Positions 1-9,596 of a stretch of 33,395 nt of DNA are shown here, piece by piece. The position numbers and the translations under genes were made by a program. Every line of letters starts with the position of its first letter. Position 1 is the first letter of the stretch. Under the pieces are notes generated by a model. It was not told the DNA's origin. It searched no databases and saw nothing but the letters and a program-made list of their open reading frames with translations. Origin of the DNA: Saprolegnia diclina VS20 (taxonomy: Eukaryota > Oomycota > Saprolegniomycetes > Saprolegniales > Saprolegniaceae); contig NW_008246069.1 in assembly GCF_000281045.1 (NCBI RefSeq), positions 263,619-297,013 on the forward strand. Reading direction: 5' to 3'.

Positions 1-24
1 GTCGCCAGCGTTCGGTCTGCGTAC

Positions 25-322
25 CTCGCCGTCGTCATCACCATCGTCCGAGTCCGAGTCAAAGTCGCTCGCGGGGTATCGGCAGAGCTCGTCGACGAGC
101 AGCCTACAGAAGTCGTCAAGGTCGCAGCGGGAGGGCGAGACGTACGCCTTCTCGGCCTGCGCCACAGCGATCCGGGCCTTGGTCATGGCATAGCGCCGGG
201 CGAGCTCCACGTGGTCCTGCGTCGGCTTGAGCCATCGACCTTCATGCCCCGCATCGTCCACGTACCTGCTCGAGGGCCGCGTAGAGCCGCTGGAGCGTCG
301 CAAGCTCGCCGCTGCTGGCCAT
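25..322 (-). CDS. Acidic protein of unknown function, 5' end only
   Basis: This is the first two exons of a minus-strand gene that runs off the left edge. Exon 1 (266-322) starts at ATG 322 and encodes MASSGELATLQRLYAALEQ. A 40-base intron (226-265, GTACGT donor, AAG acceptor) follows; an alternative CAG acceptor nine bases further on is also in phase. Exon 2 (25-225) encodes 67 residues, including a helical stretch (DHVELARRYAMTKARIAVAQAEKA) cut short here to HVELARRYAMTKAR, and ends in an Asp/Glu/Ser run (DFDSDSDDGDDDGE). It stops at a GTACGC donor at 24, so the gene continues outside the window. I do not recognise the family. The open frame, in-phase splice sites and strongly coding third-base GC support a real gene. 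Two CCAAT boxes lie 19 and 47 bases upstream of the start. Confidence 0.6.
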
Positions 323-1431
323 GCTTTTTGTTGCGGCCAGCCAATCAGCATCCGCGCTCGATTTCTAGCCAATCCGGTGCGATGCGAACGTCAAGTGCGC
401 GCACTTCAAAATGTATCTTGCCAACCAAATGACCAGCGCCGATGGCATTCGTTTACTCCGGCGCTCTTATCGATGCAAGCTCACACATAGTCGCCATATT
501 ACGCGGCGCATTCGTCCTTCTCGCTTACTTGGCCGTCATGCTCTGGCGACTCTGAAGCAGCTCCGACGTCCGCCTACGTGCCACGTCAAAACGCTGCATC
601 TCCGAGCCGCCATACCTCCGCATGGCTTCTTGCCGAGAGAGACGACCGGACGACGCTTCCGAGAAGCGGGGCGGACCCGCGGCCAGGAAGCTATTGTGGC
701 GCGACAAGGACGCAATCCGGTTCACACTAATTGCATCGTCACTTGATACAAACTTGATAGAAAACGGCGGGTACCCATGCGAGCTCTGACGCTCGCGATG
801 CGTCACAGTCATGGTCAATGCCCATGACAAGGGCATTGCTTCCAGGCGCTGGCGTCTCACTACACGACACTTCTAGCATGCAGGAGCTACGAAGCTCAAC
901 CATTCGCTCCATCCGCTATACCGGTATCCGCCGTGGGGAGGACAATTTTCCAGTGTCTCGCATTCTTGCCACCGCCATTGCAAGCTGACCGAGAAGGTGT
1001 CGTAGTGCGTCGAGGCTTGCTAGGGGGTTGCGGTGCGTGGGCTTGGAGAGGCCGGAGCATTGGCAGCTTCGTCAACTGTCCTCTTTAACAGCGTCTTGAA
1101 GCCGGGCATTCGTCTACTGCCTCGCTACTGCCCGCAAACATTGGCCACGGTGGCAATATCTTAGCTCCTTGCAGGTGCAGGACGTCGCAGGCGCCAGCGA
1201 TGGTGGACATCAACTTCCCGATCACTGGTTGCGTGCGTGTCGAGCGACGGCTGGAATTGTGACGAGCCGCAAGATGCACCTAATGGACGGCTCAGCTGCC
1301 CGCGAAGAAAGCTGCTGGGGCATGCAAGGCGTGCTATCGATGGTCCTCTCGATGTCGTCCAACCTCTGATCAATAGATACAAGGAAATATCAAGTTGACA
1401 CAAGACGATTGTACGTTGAGCCTGCGGCTGC
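323..1431. other. Intergenic region, no gene seen
   Basis: About 1.1 kb between two minus-strand genes. Several short open frames exist on both strands, but none has a recognisable family, a consistent coding bias or splice sites that extend it. CCAAT boxes at 341-345 and 369-373 probably belong to the promoter of the leftmost gene. A TATCCG half-motif lies at 925-930, in a stretch that also contains ACCGGTAT. Confidence 0.6.
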
Positions 1432-2147
1432 TTACTTTTGCGGCGGGAAGGCCTTGAGCTGCTTCTTGAGGCGCGCCTTCTCCGACTTGAAGACCTGAAG
1501 CATCTCGCGCTCTTCGTCCGTGGGCTTGGCGCGGTTGGCCTTGAGTTCGGCGAAGAAGCTCGCTTCCTGTTCACGCGCCTCGTCCAGAGCCTTAAGGATC
1601 GACTCGCGGTTCACGGTGGGTTCCGCGGCCGCGACGGGCACGTCTTCAGTTGCCACGACCGGCTCGTCGTCAATGACCGATTGCCTAGGTCCAAGAACCA
1701 TCGACATATGGCTCATCAGGACAACGAGCTTGCGTACTTCTTTGTCGACGTGATGGCCGTCGAACCGCTGGGGACGCCCTGGCTGGCGCGCCACACCTCA
1801 TACTCTTCGAGCGTCATGCTCTTGCCCTGCGGCTCCTGGATGGGCAGGAACTGCTTGATGGCGTGCGGAAGGACATCCGGGTCACGGTAGACATAGGCAA
1901 CGCCACTACATTAAGCCATGATGAGTGCCAATCTCAAAGCACATCAAGGCCGCGTACCCGATGACGCCGGCCATGCCGAGGATCTGGAAGAAGGACGAGT
2001 TGTCGGCCGCGCTAGCACCCGGCGGCGGGGACGTCGAGAAGGCGCGCTTCAAGGGCTGCTACATAGTACCATGTTCCATGAGCCCTCGATGTCATGCGGC
2101 CAAGAGGCTCGTACGCGGGCGAGGCGAACGGCGCGGGCAAGCGACAT
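1432..2147 (-). CDS. Predicted mitochondrial single-span membrane protein, unknown function
   Basis: Four exons (2115-2147, 1958-2058, 1738-1905, 1432-1684) are separated by introns of 56, 52 and 53 bases, all with GTACG donors and TAG acceptors. They give 184 residues. The N-terminus, MSLARAVRLARQPLKRAFST, is rich in Arg and Ser, lacks acidic residues and looks like a mitochondrial presequence. It is followed by a short hydrophobic segment (FFQILGMAGVIGGVAYVY, about residues 34-51), then FLPIQEP and LEEYEVWRASQG. The C-terminal half is charged and helical (KALDEAREQEASFFAELK; LQVFKSEKARLKKQLK) and probably forms a coiled coil. I infer an inner-membrane protein with a soluble coiled-coil tail and cannot name the family. 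The longest unspliced frame (to 1794) would miss the presequence. An inverted ATCCGG pair lies 66 bases upstream of the ATG. Confidence 0.75.
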
Positions 2148-2212
2148 GGCTGGGAGGTCGATGGCAAAATGCGCTCTGTGGACAAGCGGTGAGAAAGACA
2201 TGCATTCCTTTT

Positions 2213-2229
2213 ATCCGGCGCAACCGGAT
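2213..2229. promoter_or_regulatory. ATCCGG...CCGGAT inverted motif
   Basis: ATCCGG (2213-2218) and CCGGAT (2224-2229) face each other across five bases, 66 bases upstream of the minus-strand ATG at 2147. It is one of a family of such sites in this window. Calling it a promoter element is inference from recurrence and position. Confidence 0.45.
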
Positions 2230-2249
2230 GAAAACACGGTGTGGCTGAT

Positions 2250-2451
2250 AATTTCCCGTCTTTTGTGACCACAATTACCGAGAAAGGCGCCGCGCGACAA
2301 CACGCACTGGCCGACCACGAGGCTGTGGGCCAACGCCAAACAAAAGGCGGTTGTATCTCTCGTAATACAACGTAAGGCGAGGCCACGCGCCTGCTTGGAC
2401 GCCGCAGGCGCCGATACAAAATACCGTCTTTCCTGGAAAAGACGGGAAATT
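2250..2451. repeat. Nested inverted repeat
   Basis: AATTTCCCGTCTTTT at 2250-2264 is matched exactly, in inverted orientation, by 2437-2451. Between the arms lies a second perfect inverted repeat, GTTGTAT (2350-2356) with ATACAAC (2365-2371), close to the centre. The overall size of 202 bases would fit a small non-autonomous element, but no target-site duplication is obvious, so a chance or regulatory structure is possible. Confidence 0.5.
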
Positions 2452-2803
2452 GAACAATTTCGCAGAGGCATCGAAGTGCTTCGTCAACGACTGGGATCGG
2501 TTGCTTCAACATTGCGCTGTGCTCGTCGTCATTCTTGTTCTGCGTTGGACCAGAATGCGACGTCTGAAATCTGGCATCCACCAGACGACGACCAGAAAAT
2601 ATAATAAAATGTGGCGACGTGCGTACCTTCTCTCTGCTGGACCGACCAAGAGACCCGCGTATCTGTCCGGATACGCCGCCGGGTTGTTCTTCAACCGAAC
2701 GACGCAGCGACCTTAAAGCGAGGGAGTTGGAGCGGTGCCAAGCACAGGACCTCAAAGAAGTGTCCTTGGATCGCGCCGTTGTCGGTTGCGTGCAGGGCCG
2801 TGC

Positions 2804-2815
2804 GTATCCGGATAC
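2804..2815. promoter_or_regulatory. Perfect 12-base palindrome GTATCCGGATAC in the rab2 promoter
   Basis: This is the best copy of the recurring TATCCGG motif, 92 bases upstream of the rab2 ATG. The second nearby copy is TCCGGATA at 2666-2673. Confidence 0.5.
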
Positions 2816-2906
2816 AGTCAGAATACTTCATTTCCATACAACCCAAAACTTCCACCGCGGCCAAGGTAGACGCATCATGACCTTGCGTCGGCTCATGGAT
2901 GGCTAG

Positions 2907-3643
<737 letters not shown>

Positions 3644-4105
3644 GTTATCCTCGCGGGCCGATTTTGCTCGTCGTGGCGTAGATGATCAAACTATCGATGG
3701 ATTCGTCGTCGCTCCCTTCTCTTCTCCTCCTCCTCCTTGTAATACATGTGATCTCTTCTTGCATGCATGCAGCTGCATGCCCCTCGCGGCCTCCCCAGGA
3801 CCATGGCGAACGGTCCTCCTGCGACTTTGCGGTTGACGTTTCGGCTGGCCGCGATCTTTGACGTCGTCGAATTTTAATGGTTAATTCGTCCCAACCCCGC
3901 TCGCTAGAACACTATCCAATCACGTCTCGGATCAGATGAATTATGGCCAATCCAATGCCGCTGTGGTGGCAAGCGGCCATCTATTTAACCAATCAACGAC
4001 GCGAGCGGTGGATCTTGGCGATAAAAATAGAGTTCGTACGTTGGGCCGGCGACTTGGGAAATCTCCAGCTCATTTTCGCACTCGAGCGACTACGGTACCA
4101 GCAAC
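3644..4105. promoter_or_regulatory. rab2 3' flank and CCAAT-rich promoter of the COPI-associated gene
   Basis: 462 bases without a gene. The right half has four CCAAT boxes on the plus strand (3916-3920, 3947-3951, 3952-3956, 3989-3993), the second and third abutting. An A-rich GATAAAAATAGAG stretch at 4020-4032 lies about 75 bases before the ATG. The TATCCGG motif is absent here. The left part, with a TCTTCTCCTCCTCCTCC run near 3720, is probably the rab2 3' flank. Confidence 0.5.
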
Positions 4106-5042
4106 ATGAGCAACCCGTTCGAGGACCCGTCGGTGAAGGCCGCGTCCTACGAGCCCGCGTCCTCGGTAGCGTCATGGAGGATGACCAGCCCGAGGCGACA
4201 GCATCTCTGTGCGATAGGTCCCGATGGCAACACCCGTCGTCCCTGCCTCGCCGGCGAGAGGCTCGATTCCGCCGACGAGCCTGCCACCGACAAATCAAGT
4301 CGCTGTTCCCATTGCAGGCTCGCCGGCGCCCCATGAGAACCTCATGGAAGAAATGGGCTCCTCGTACGTCGTCGGCGTCGATGCTATCACTCATTCGCTT
4401 CTGCGTAGGATCAAGAAGACCAACTCGTCGACCATCTTGCGGGTGATGCAGCTCGGCAACGTGGTCCTCGCGGCTGGAACGATCACGGCCGGTGTCATGT
4501 CATGGATCGCGGGCCACGTCACGGATTTCCAGACCTTTATCGCGAGCACGTACATCATGTACGGTCCTTCCATGTGCATGCGCTTGAGTCTCATGCCTGA
4601 CTAGTCTCTTTGGCTTTCTCTTGCTCGGGTTTGAGCTGCGCACGGACCGCTTGGACGAGATCATGCGTCACAACTTTGGCTTTATGTATGGCTACAAGAC
4701 GCGCACGATCTTCCTGCTCTTGTAAGCGCATGTTCCTCGACGGGCAGCTCATCGTCCTGTAGCATTGCCATTTGGCCGCTCTCGATGGGCGGGTACTGGC
4801 TCACGATCCTCGACGCGGTCTTGCTCTTCCTCAACGCCTTCTTCAACTTCTTCGTCGTCTACCACGTACGTTGTCCATCTCACTCTGCATCTTGAGCCAA
4901 CGACTATTAATACATGCTGTATCAGCACCCGGCGTTTTCGGGCGACGCGCCACCCGAGTACCAACCCACGACGCTGCCCAAGCTCCCGTTCCGCCCCGGC
5001 TCGCCGACCGCGGTCGTGCAGCCCAGCAACAACGTCGTCTAG
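4106..5042 (+). CDS. COPI-associated family membrane protein (four predicted helices)
   Basis: Six exons (4106-4165, 4218-4363, 4409-4549, 4605-4721, 4763-4865, 4926-5042) with introns of 52, 45, 55, 41 and 60 bases give 227 residues. The N-terminal 70 residues are Pro/Ser-rich and begin MSNPFEDPS, with an NPF motif of the kind bound by EH domains. Four hydrophobic segments follow: VMQLGNVVLAAGTITAGVMS, TFIASTLFGFLLLGFEL, TIFLLFIAIWPLSMG and WLTILDAVLLFLNAFFNFFV. A conserved loop FELRTDRLDEIMRHNFGFMY lies between the second and third. This pattern fits the COPI-associated protein family (Pfam PF08507), whose members co-localise with COPI coats. The second intron is 45 bases with no in-frame stop, so an isoform 15 residues longer is possible. 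The proline-rich tail is cytosolic by prediction. An N-terminal likeness to SCAMPs (NPF) was considered, but the core does not match. Confidence 0.75.
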
Positions 5043-5119
5043 GAGATCAAAACAAGGTGACGACGCTAGCAATATAAACAATCTATATTTCCCTTGCTTC
5101 CTTCGACGCGACCCATCGC

Positions 5120-6505
5120 TTAGATGATGAGTTCGTCGCCGTTGGTGTGGAAGAAAGCCGAGACAACGACGAAGAAGGTGACGCTCCACGCGAGCGATCG
5201 CCGCTGGGGCGTGAACGTCGAGCCGACGGCCGCGGTCGCGCGCTCGTAGAGCGACTTGGGTTTGGGCGGCGCGCGCTGGATGCTCAGCTTGTTCTTCATC
5301 GTCGCCGCGCTCGAGCCCAACGCGGCCTTCTGGCTCGCCTTGAGGCGCTCGTAGCGGATGCGCGCGCTCGAGAGCTCCTGGTCGCACATGCGGATCTCAA
5401 TGTCCATCTCGTTCTTCTCCTTCGAGAGCGCGATCGCCTTCTGGGCAAGCGCCTCAATCTCCGAGAGGACAAACGACGCATGGACGTGGACGCGGGCCGA
5501 CGTGTCTTCGGCGACGACTTCTTCGACGACCGCGACGGCTTCGACGACGACGTCGGCAGCAGCCTCGTGGGTTTCTTCCGAAGGCGACGCTTCCTCGTCG
5601 GCGACGTCGTCAGCGGCAACGGCAGCATCCTCGGTGGCTTCAACAACAACAGCGGCTTCTTCCGCAACGACTTCCTCTGAGGCCGCCTGGACATTGGCTT
5701 CCTGCTCGCCGGCAGCGGCTTCTTCAACCACTTCTTCGTTCGTGGTTTCCTTCTCCGTGGTCTCGCCAGCTTCGGTCGCAGCCTCCTCAGCAACTTCGAC
5801 CTCAGCGACCTCTTCCGTGGCCTCGGCGTCCGTCGTGTCAACCTTGTCCGACGACGGCTCGCCAGCTTCCGTGACATGCTCGTCCTCCGAGGTAGCTTCC
5901 ACCGTCGCCTCGGCGGTCGCAGGTTCCTCGGCAGCAACCTCTTCGGCGTCTTCGGCGTCTTCGGTCACTTCGGTCTCTTCGACAACAGCGGGCGCCTCGA
6001 GGGCAGCGACAACTTCGTCGACGAGGTGGAACCACTTCTTCATGTCGTCGCGGAACAAGGCTGCGATCGGGAACGTGATGACCTTGATGGGCTCCTTTTC
6101 TTCGTCGTCTTCGCCGACCGTGATGTGCACGATCGCCTCGCGGGACTGAATGCCATCAAAGACAAACGTGGCCGGGAACTCGCCGGTCCATGCAACCTGG
6201 TTCTTGACTTCGTCCGCGGTCTCATCGAGCTCCTCAAAGTCCGGGATCGACTCGGGCTCGACGTGGACCTTGATGAAGGCGTTCTCGACCGTCTCGCCGG
6301 CCACCTCGTGGAGCGAGAGGTGCAGAGTGCCCACGGTCTTGGCGAGGCTCTCGCCGTTGTTCTCCGAGTAGGCCGCCTGGATCTCGCGCAGCGTCTGCTG
6401 CATCTTGAGCTCGATCTCCTTGCAGCGGTTGACCTTCTCGTTCATGCGCTGGCGCGCGAGGAGGTACTCATGCGACGCGTCTTGGAAGGCCTTGTCCGAG
6501 TTCAT
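5120..6505 (-). CDS. Acidic tail-anchored coiled-coil protein of unknown function
   Basis: This is an intronless frame of 461 residues. I start it at ATG 6505 (MNSDKAFQDASHEYLLARQR) rather than the upstream in-frame ATG at 6691, because a TATCCGGAT promoter motif lies between them at 6584. Residues 1-50 form a predicted coiled coil. Residues 55-175 look like a compact beta-rich domain with C2-like strands (TLHLSLHEVAGETVENAFIK; REAIVHITVGEDDEE). Residues 185-335 are a low-complexity Glu/Ala/Val/Thr tract with repeated EEVAE-like units. A second coiled coil (LSEIEALAQKAIALSKEKNE) follows. The C-terminus has a basic stretch, then a single hydrophobic segment (LAWSVTFFVVVSAFF) and nine final residues, the layout of a tail-anchored membrane protein inserted by the GET pathway. 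Its stop lies 77 bases from that of the convergent COPI-associated gene. I cannot name it. Confidence 0.8.
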   Translation of the reverse strand: MNSDKAFQDASHEYLLARQRMNEKVNRCKEIELKMQQTLREIQAAYSENNGESLAKTVGTLHLSLHEVAGETVENAFIKVHVEPESIPDFEELDETADEVKNQVAWTGEFPATFVFDGIQSREAIVHITVGEDDEEKEPIKVITFPIAALFRDDMKKWFHLVDEVVAALEAPAVVEETEVTEDAEDAEEVAAEEPATAEATVEATSEDEHVTEAGEPSSDKVDTTDAEATEEVAEVEVAEEAATEAGETTEKETTNEEVVEEAAAGEQEANVQAASEEVVAEEAAVVVEATEDAAVAADDVADEEASPSEETHEAAADVVVEAVAVVEEVVAEDTSARVHVHASFVLSEIEALAQKAIALSKEKNEMDIEIRMCDQELSSARIRYERLKASQKAALGSSAATMKNKLSIQRAPPKPKSLYERATAAVGSTFTPQRRSLAWSVTFFVVVSAFFHTNGDELII

Positions 6506-7138
6506 CGTGACGACTTTGAAAAACGATGAATGGCGACTACACAGCTTTGCGTTATCTTGAACTTTGTATACTGTCGCCCCCGGTATCCGGATGACACACG
6601 TGCTAAAAACACCCACTTTTCCCCGAAGTCGTGCACGTTCGATGCCACGCCACGCATTCAATCGCCGCGACCCAAACGCAAGCGCGTCCACCTCTGCACA
6701 TCATCAGTACCTTGCTATGACCTCGGCGATCGCTCTGTATAGGCTGCCGATACTGATCGACCACCCTCCGATTTGTCTCCCGACGCTCGCCAAAAGGTTG
6801 CGTGCAGCTAGTGTCGGGAAGATCGCAATATGTTCCCGAAGCCGTCACGTGGCAGAGGCGAGAAGATCGTCGGCACGAGCAGAGCGTATTAACAACTTTG
6901 TCCGAGGGTGCATTGCCCATGCGCTTGTCTCCCGCGTCGTCGCTATGGCAACGTCCCAGTCGCAAGCTCGCGGGATTTGAGGCTATTGAGAGGAAGGATA
7001 TGGACGACCATCATCCACGTCGGAAATAAAATACGGTCGATATGGGTTTTTCTATGCAATGATATTCGATGCGCGCAAAATCGTGGATCGAGCGACGTGG
7101 CATTTTCCATTTGCCCTCGCGTCGCCCCAGTTCCAAGC
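6506..7138. promoter_or_regulatory. Bidirectional promoter region, tail-anchored protein gene and ubiquitin hydrolase gene
   Basis: 633 bases between divergent genes. The only clear motif is TATCCGGAT at 6584-6592, 79 bases upstream of the minus-strand start. The half nearer the hydrolase gene has no such copy. The short open frames here show no coding features. Confidence 0.45.
6584..6592. promoter_or_regulatory. TATCCGGAT promoter motif
   Basis: Nine bases of the recurring palindrome, 79 bases upstream of the ATG of the tail-anchored protein gene. It also argues that the start at 6505, not 6691, is the real one. Confidence 0.45.
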
Positions 7139-7813
7139 ATGGACGCAGCGTTCAACTGGCCGCCGCTCGAGAGCAACCCAGAGGTCTTCACCAAGTACCT
7201 CCTTGCGCTCGGTCTGCCCGGCGACTGGTTTGTGAGCGAAGTCTTTGGGCTCGACGAGGACTGCCTCGGCTTTGTCCCGCGGCCGGTCGCCGCCGTCATT
7301 GTGACGTTCGAGTCGCTCAAGAAGCTCGAGACCGACGCGCCGGAAGCAGTGACCGACTACTACATGAAGCAGACGCCCAAGCTCGACTACGCCTGCGGCG
7401 TCATCGCGTGCATCCACGCCGTGCTCAACAATCTCGACAAGCTGCAGCTGGTCGAACACTCGATTTTGGCCAAGTTTTACGACGCGACCAAGGCGCAGAC
7501 ACCGGCGGACCGCGCGCTCACGCTCGAGACGATGCGCGAGTTCCAAGAAGTTCACAAAGCGCACGCGAACGAAGGCCAGACGGACCAGGCGGCCAACGGC
7601 GACGACGTCAAGCACCACTTTATCGCGTTTGTCCGCAACAGCCGCGGGCAATTGGTCGAGCTCGATGGGATGAAGAAGAGTGCGCTGGTCGTCGACGACG
7701 CGTGCAGCGACCTCCTTCTCGGGGCCGCCAATGTTCTCCAGGCCCGCGTCGCCGAGGGCTACTACAGCGAGAGCCTCGCGGTGCTCACGCTGAGCAAGGT
7801 CCCGCTCGACTAG
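7139..7813 (+). CDS. Ubiquitin carboxyl-terminal hydrolase, UCH family (peptidase C12)
   Basis: A single exon of 224 residues, close to the size of UCH-L1 and UCH-L3. The start MDAAFNWPPLESNPEVFTKY aligns with the UCH-L3 N-terminus, where WLPLEANPEV is typical. The catalytic set is visible: Gln78 and Cys86 in YYMKQTPKLDYACGVIACIH, His160 in KHHFIAFV and Asp176 in LVELDGMKK. Known family members usually have five residues between the Gln and the Cys (QTISNACGT); here there are seven, and the usual Asn before Ala-Cys is Tyr. The rest of the fold is intact, so it is probably active, cutting small adducts from the C-terminus of ubiquitin or related modifiers in the cytosol. A longer in-frame reading begins at 6908, but that extension is not family-like. 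Confidence 0.92.
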   Translation: MDAAFNWPPLESNPEVFTKYLLALGLPGDWFVSEVFGLDEDCLGFVPRPVAAVIVTFESLKKLETDAPEAVTDYYMKQTPKLDYACGVIACIHAVLNNLDKLQLVEHSILAKFYDATKAQTPADRALTLETMREFQEVHKAHANEGQTDQAANGDDVKHHFIAFVRNSRGQLVELDGMKKSALVVDDACSDLLLGAANVLQARVAEGYYSESLAVLTLSKVPLD

Positions 7814-8512
7814 TAATGTCAATGGCTCATTTCTAAATACCATTGGTATCGTGCAACTCTGGGCACACCCTCGTACACGGCAACAAATGCTACTCATGTG
7901 GGGGGTGCGCACTCGCGGGCTCAGCTTCACCCAAGCACTAGCAACGCCCAGAGAACAAGACATCTCCAGAGCACTGTCTATATCATTCTCGCCAAATAGA
8001 ATAAAAGTGATTCCCTAGTTTCTCCCAATCTGCGAGAAATTGCGGGCCGTCAATGATCTGCCGTGCAGTCGAACAGGTAAGCCATGCCTAGGACCGCTAA
8101 AACTACTGACCCTTGGCCGTGCGATTTTCAATTGAAGGACGCTTCAAGGAGCCAACTACCGATACGCAACGCATCCTCTTGGCAAGAGGATGGCCATGAC
8201 GTTGTCTTGCGTCTAGAGGCGCTTGGAATGCGGGTTGACCACGCGCGCTTGCATCAGCAACATTCGTGGTGGCCCTGTCGCTCTGGGCGTATCGCCACGG
8301 CGAGCTTCGGCTTTGCCATTCAGAGGTGAAATAAGATGTGGTTGGCAGCGCTTGTTGTGGCGCGTTCGTGGCGGTTGCGCTGGGGCCTTTTGGTGGCGAT
8401 CTTGGCGGCGGTCGATGATTGGTCAAAATCCTCGGCCACTCAAAACCAATATTTCCGTATCCGGCAGCATTATCCGAAACGGTCCATCCAATCACTCTGC
8501 CTTTTGGACAAG
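7814..8512. other. Intergenic region with the surf2 promoter
   Basis: 699 bases without a recognisable gene. The right end holds CCAAT boxes at 8446-8450 and 8488-8492, an ATTGG at 8418-8422, and TATCCGG at 8458-8464 followed by TATCCGAAACGG at 8471. An open frame of 138 codons on the minus strand (8103-8519) has no coding signature. Confidence 0.5.
8458..8476. promoter_or_regulatory. TATCCGG motif pair next to CCAAT boxes
   Basis: TATCCGG (8458-8464) and TATCCG (8471-8476) lie 37-55 bases upstream of the surf2 ATG, between two CCAAT boxes. This is the clearest case of the two promoter elements together. Confidence 0.45.
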
Positions 8513-9359
8513 ATGACAACGATGGAGGTGGCCGACGAGGTCAAGACGCTCGTGGAGACGACGGAGACGCTGGAGCTCGTCACCGTCGATGGCGCCAATG
8601 ACGCCAAGCTCGTGCGCGTCAAGTGCTCGGCGACGGGCCACGAGATGCCGCCGCGTGTCGACGTCATCACCGCGCACCTCAACTCCAAGCGCTACATGAA
8701 GGCGACCGAGTGGTATAGCTTTGACTTTGCGCAGTACGAGCCGTACATTGTGAGCCACCGGCGCAAGCCCAAGTGCCTCTACTGCAACGTGACGGGCCTC
8801 GTCCTCAACAAGATCCCGTCCGAGATCGAAAAGCACATGAAGGGCAAGAAGTTCCTCCGCCTCAAGGAAGACGTCAAGTTCTTGGACGACGCCGAAGCCG
8901 ACAAGGGCGATGTACGTTGTGCATCTCGCTTGCATTGCGTTTGCTCATGCGACGTGTAGGACGACTTTGACGCCAACAAGTTTGAGTTTTTCAACCGCCA
9001 AATCGTCGACTCGGACGCTGACGACGACGACGACGAGGGAGCTTCGAAGAAGCGCAAGGCCGCGGACGAAGGCATTGGTGAAGAGTTTTACGAAGGCCTG
9101 CCGCCCGTCAGCGACGACGAGGAAGACAACGACGAGGATGATGATGACGATGACAATGAGGAGGAGAAAGTAACCAAGATCGCCACAAAGCCGTCGATCA
9201 AGGCCAAGGCATCGGCTGCCAAGCCCGCTGCCAAGGGCTTCCAAAAGGTCACGAGCAAGCCCGCGCCCAAGAAAGTATCAATAAATCTTCCTTGGGCGAT
9301 CACGGTCTCATGTCATGACGCTTATGTAGGCCGCCCCTGCCAAGCGCCAGAAGAAGTAA
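8513..9359 (+). CDS. SURF2: Surfeit locus protein 2 homolog
   Basis: Three exons (8513-8911, 8960-9274, 9330-9359) with introns of 48 and 55 bases give 247 residues. The N-terminal 130 residues match the SURF2 pattern: VKCSATGHEMPPR (Cys38, Thr-Gly-His 41-43), FDFAQYEPYIV (70-80), KCLYCNVTG (Cys88 and Cys91) and IEKHMKGKKFLRL (105-117). The Cys/His pairs suggest two small metal-binding repeats. The C-terminal half is highly charged, with Asp/Glu runs and Lys/Ala-rich stretches (KASAAKPAAKGFQK), ending KRQKK, which suggests a nuclear or nucleolar location. The precise role of SURF2 is not well established; human work places it near ribosome assembly. The start at 8513 (MTTMEV) is preferred; a second Met lies three codons on. 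Confidence 0.88.
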
Positions 9360-9596
9360 AAGTAAAAAACCTAGTAATAAGAACTGAGCTCCTAATCTAC
9401 TGCGCTACGTGCACGCACGTTTTAATGTCGTGGCGTCCGAGCGGCCACGCAGAAGGCACGCGACGATCCTGGCTTGGAAATAACGCATCCCATCGGCGGT
9501 AAACCGTTTAACTTCACGCGGTTGCGTATAACGCATTGCATTTTACGTGGGTTTGACGCCACCACAACGCCAAACTCGACGCCATCCGATACCAGT

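Larger units (their letters stand above)
2148..2906. promoter_or_regulatory. Bidirectional promoter region between the mitochondrial protein gene and rab2
   Basis: A 759-base spacer separates divergent genes and shows no convincing gene. It holds three copies of the TATCCGG motif (2213-2229 as an inverted pair, 2666-2673, 2804-2815), a 15-base inverted repeat with arms at 2250-2264 and 2437-2451, and an inner inverted repeat at 2350-2371. Confidence 0.55.

Noticed and set aside
411-860. Open frames of 111 codons on both strands
   Set aside because: They overlap each other, have no family features and contain many Arg/Pro/Ser codons as expected from GC-rich non-coding DNA.
2012-2755. 247-codon minus-strand frame
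   Set aside because: It overlaps the supported exons 1 and 2 of the mitochondrial protein gene in a different frame and covers the promoter motifs; composition is not protein-like.
5296-5937. Arg/Lys/Pro-rich frame of 213 codons
   Set aside because: A shadow of the Glu/Ala/Val repeat of the tail-anchored gene in another frame.
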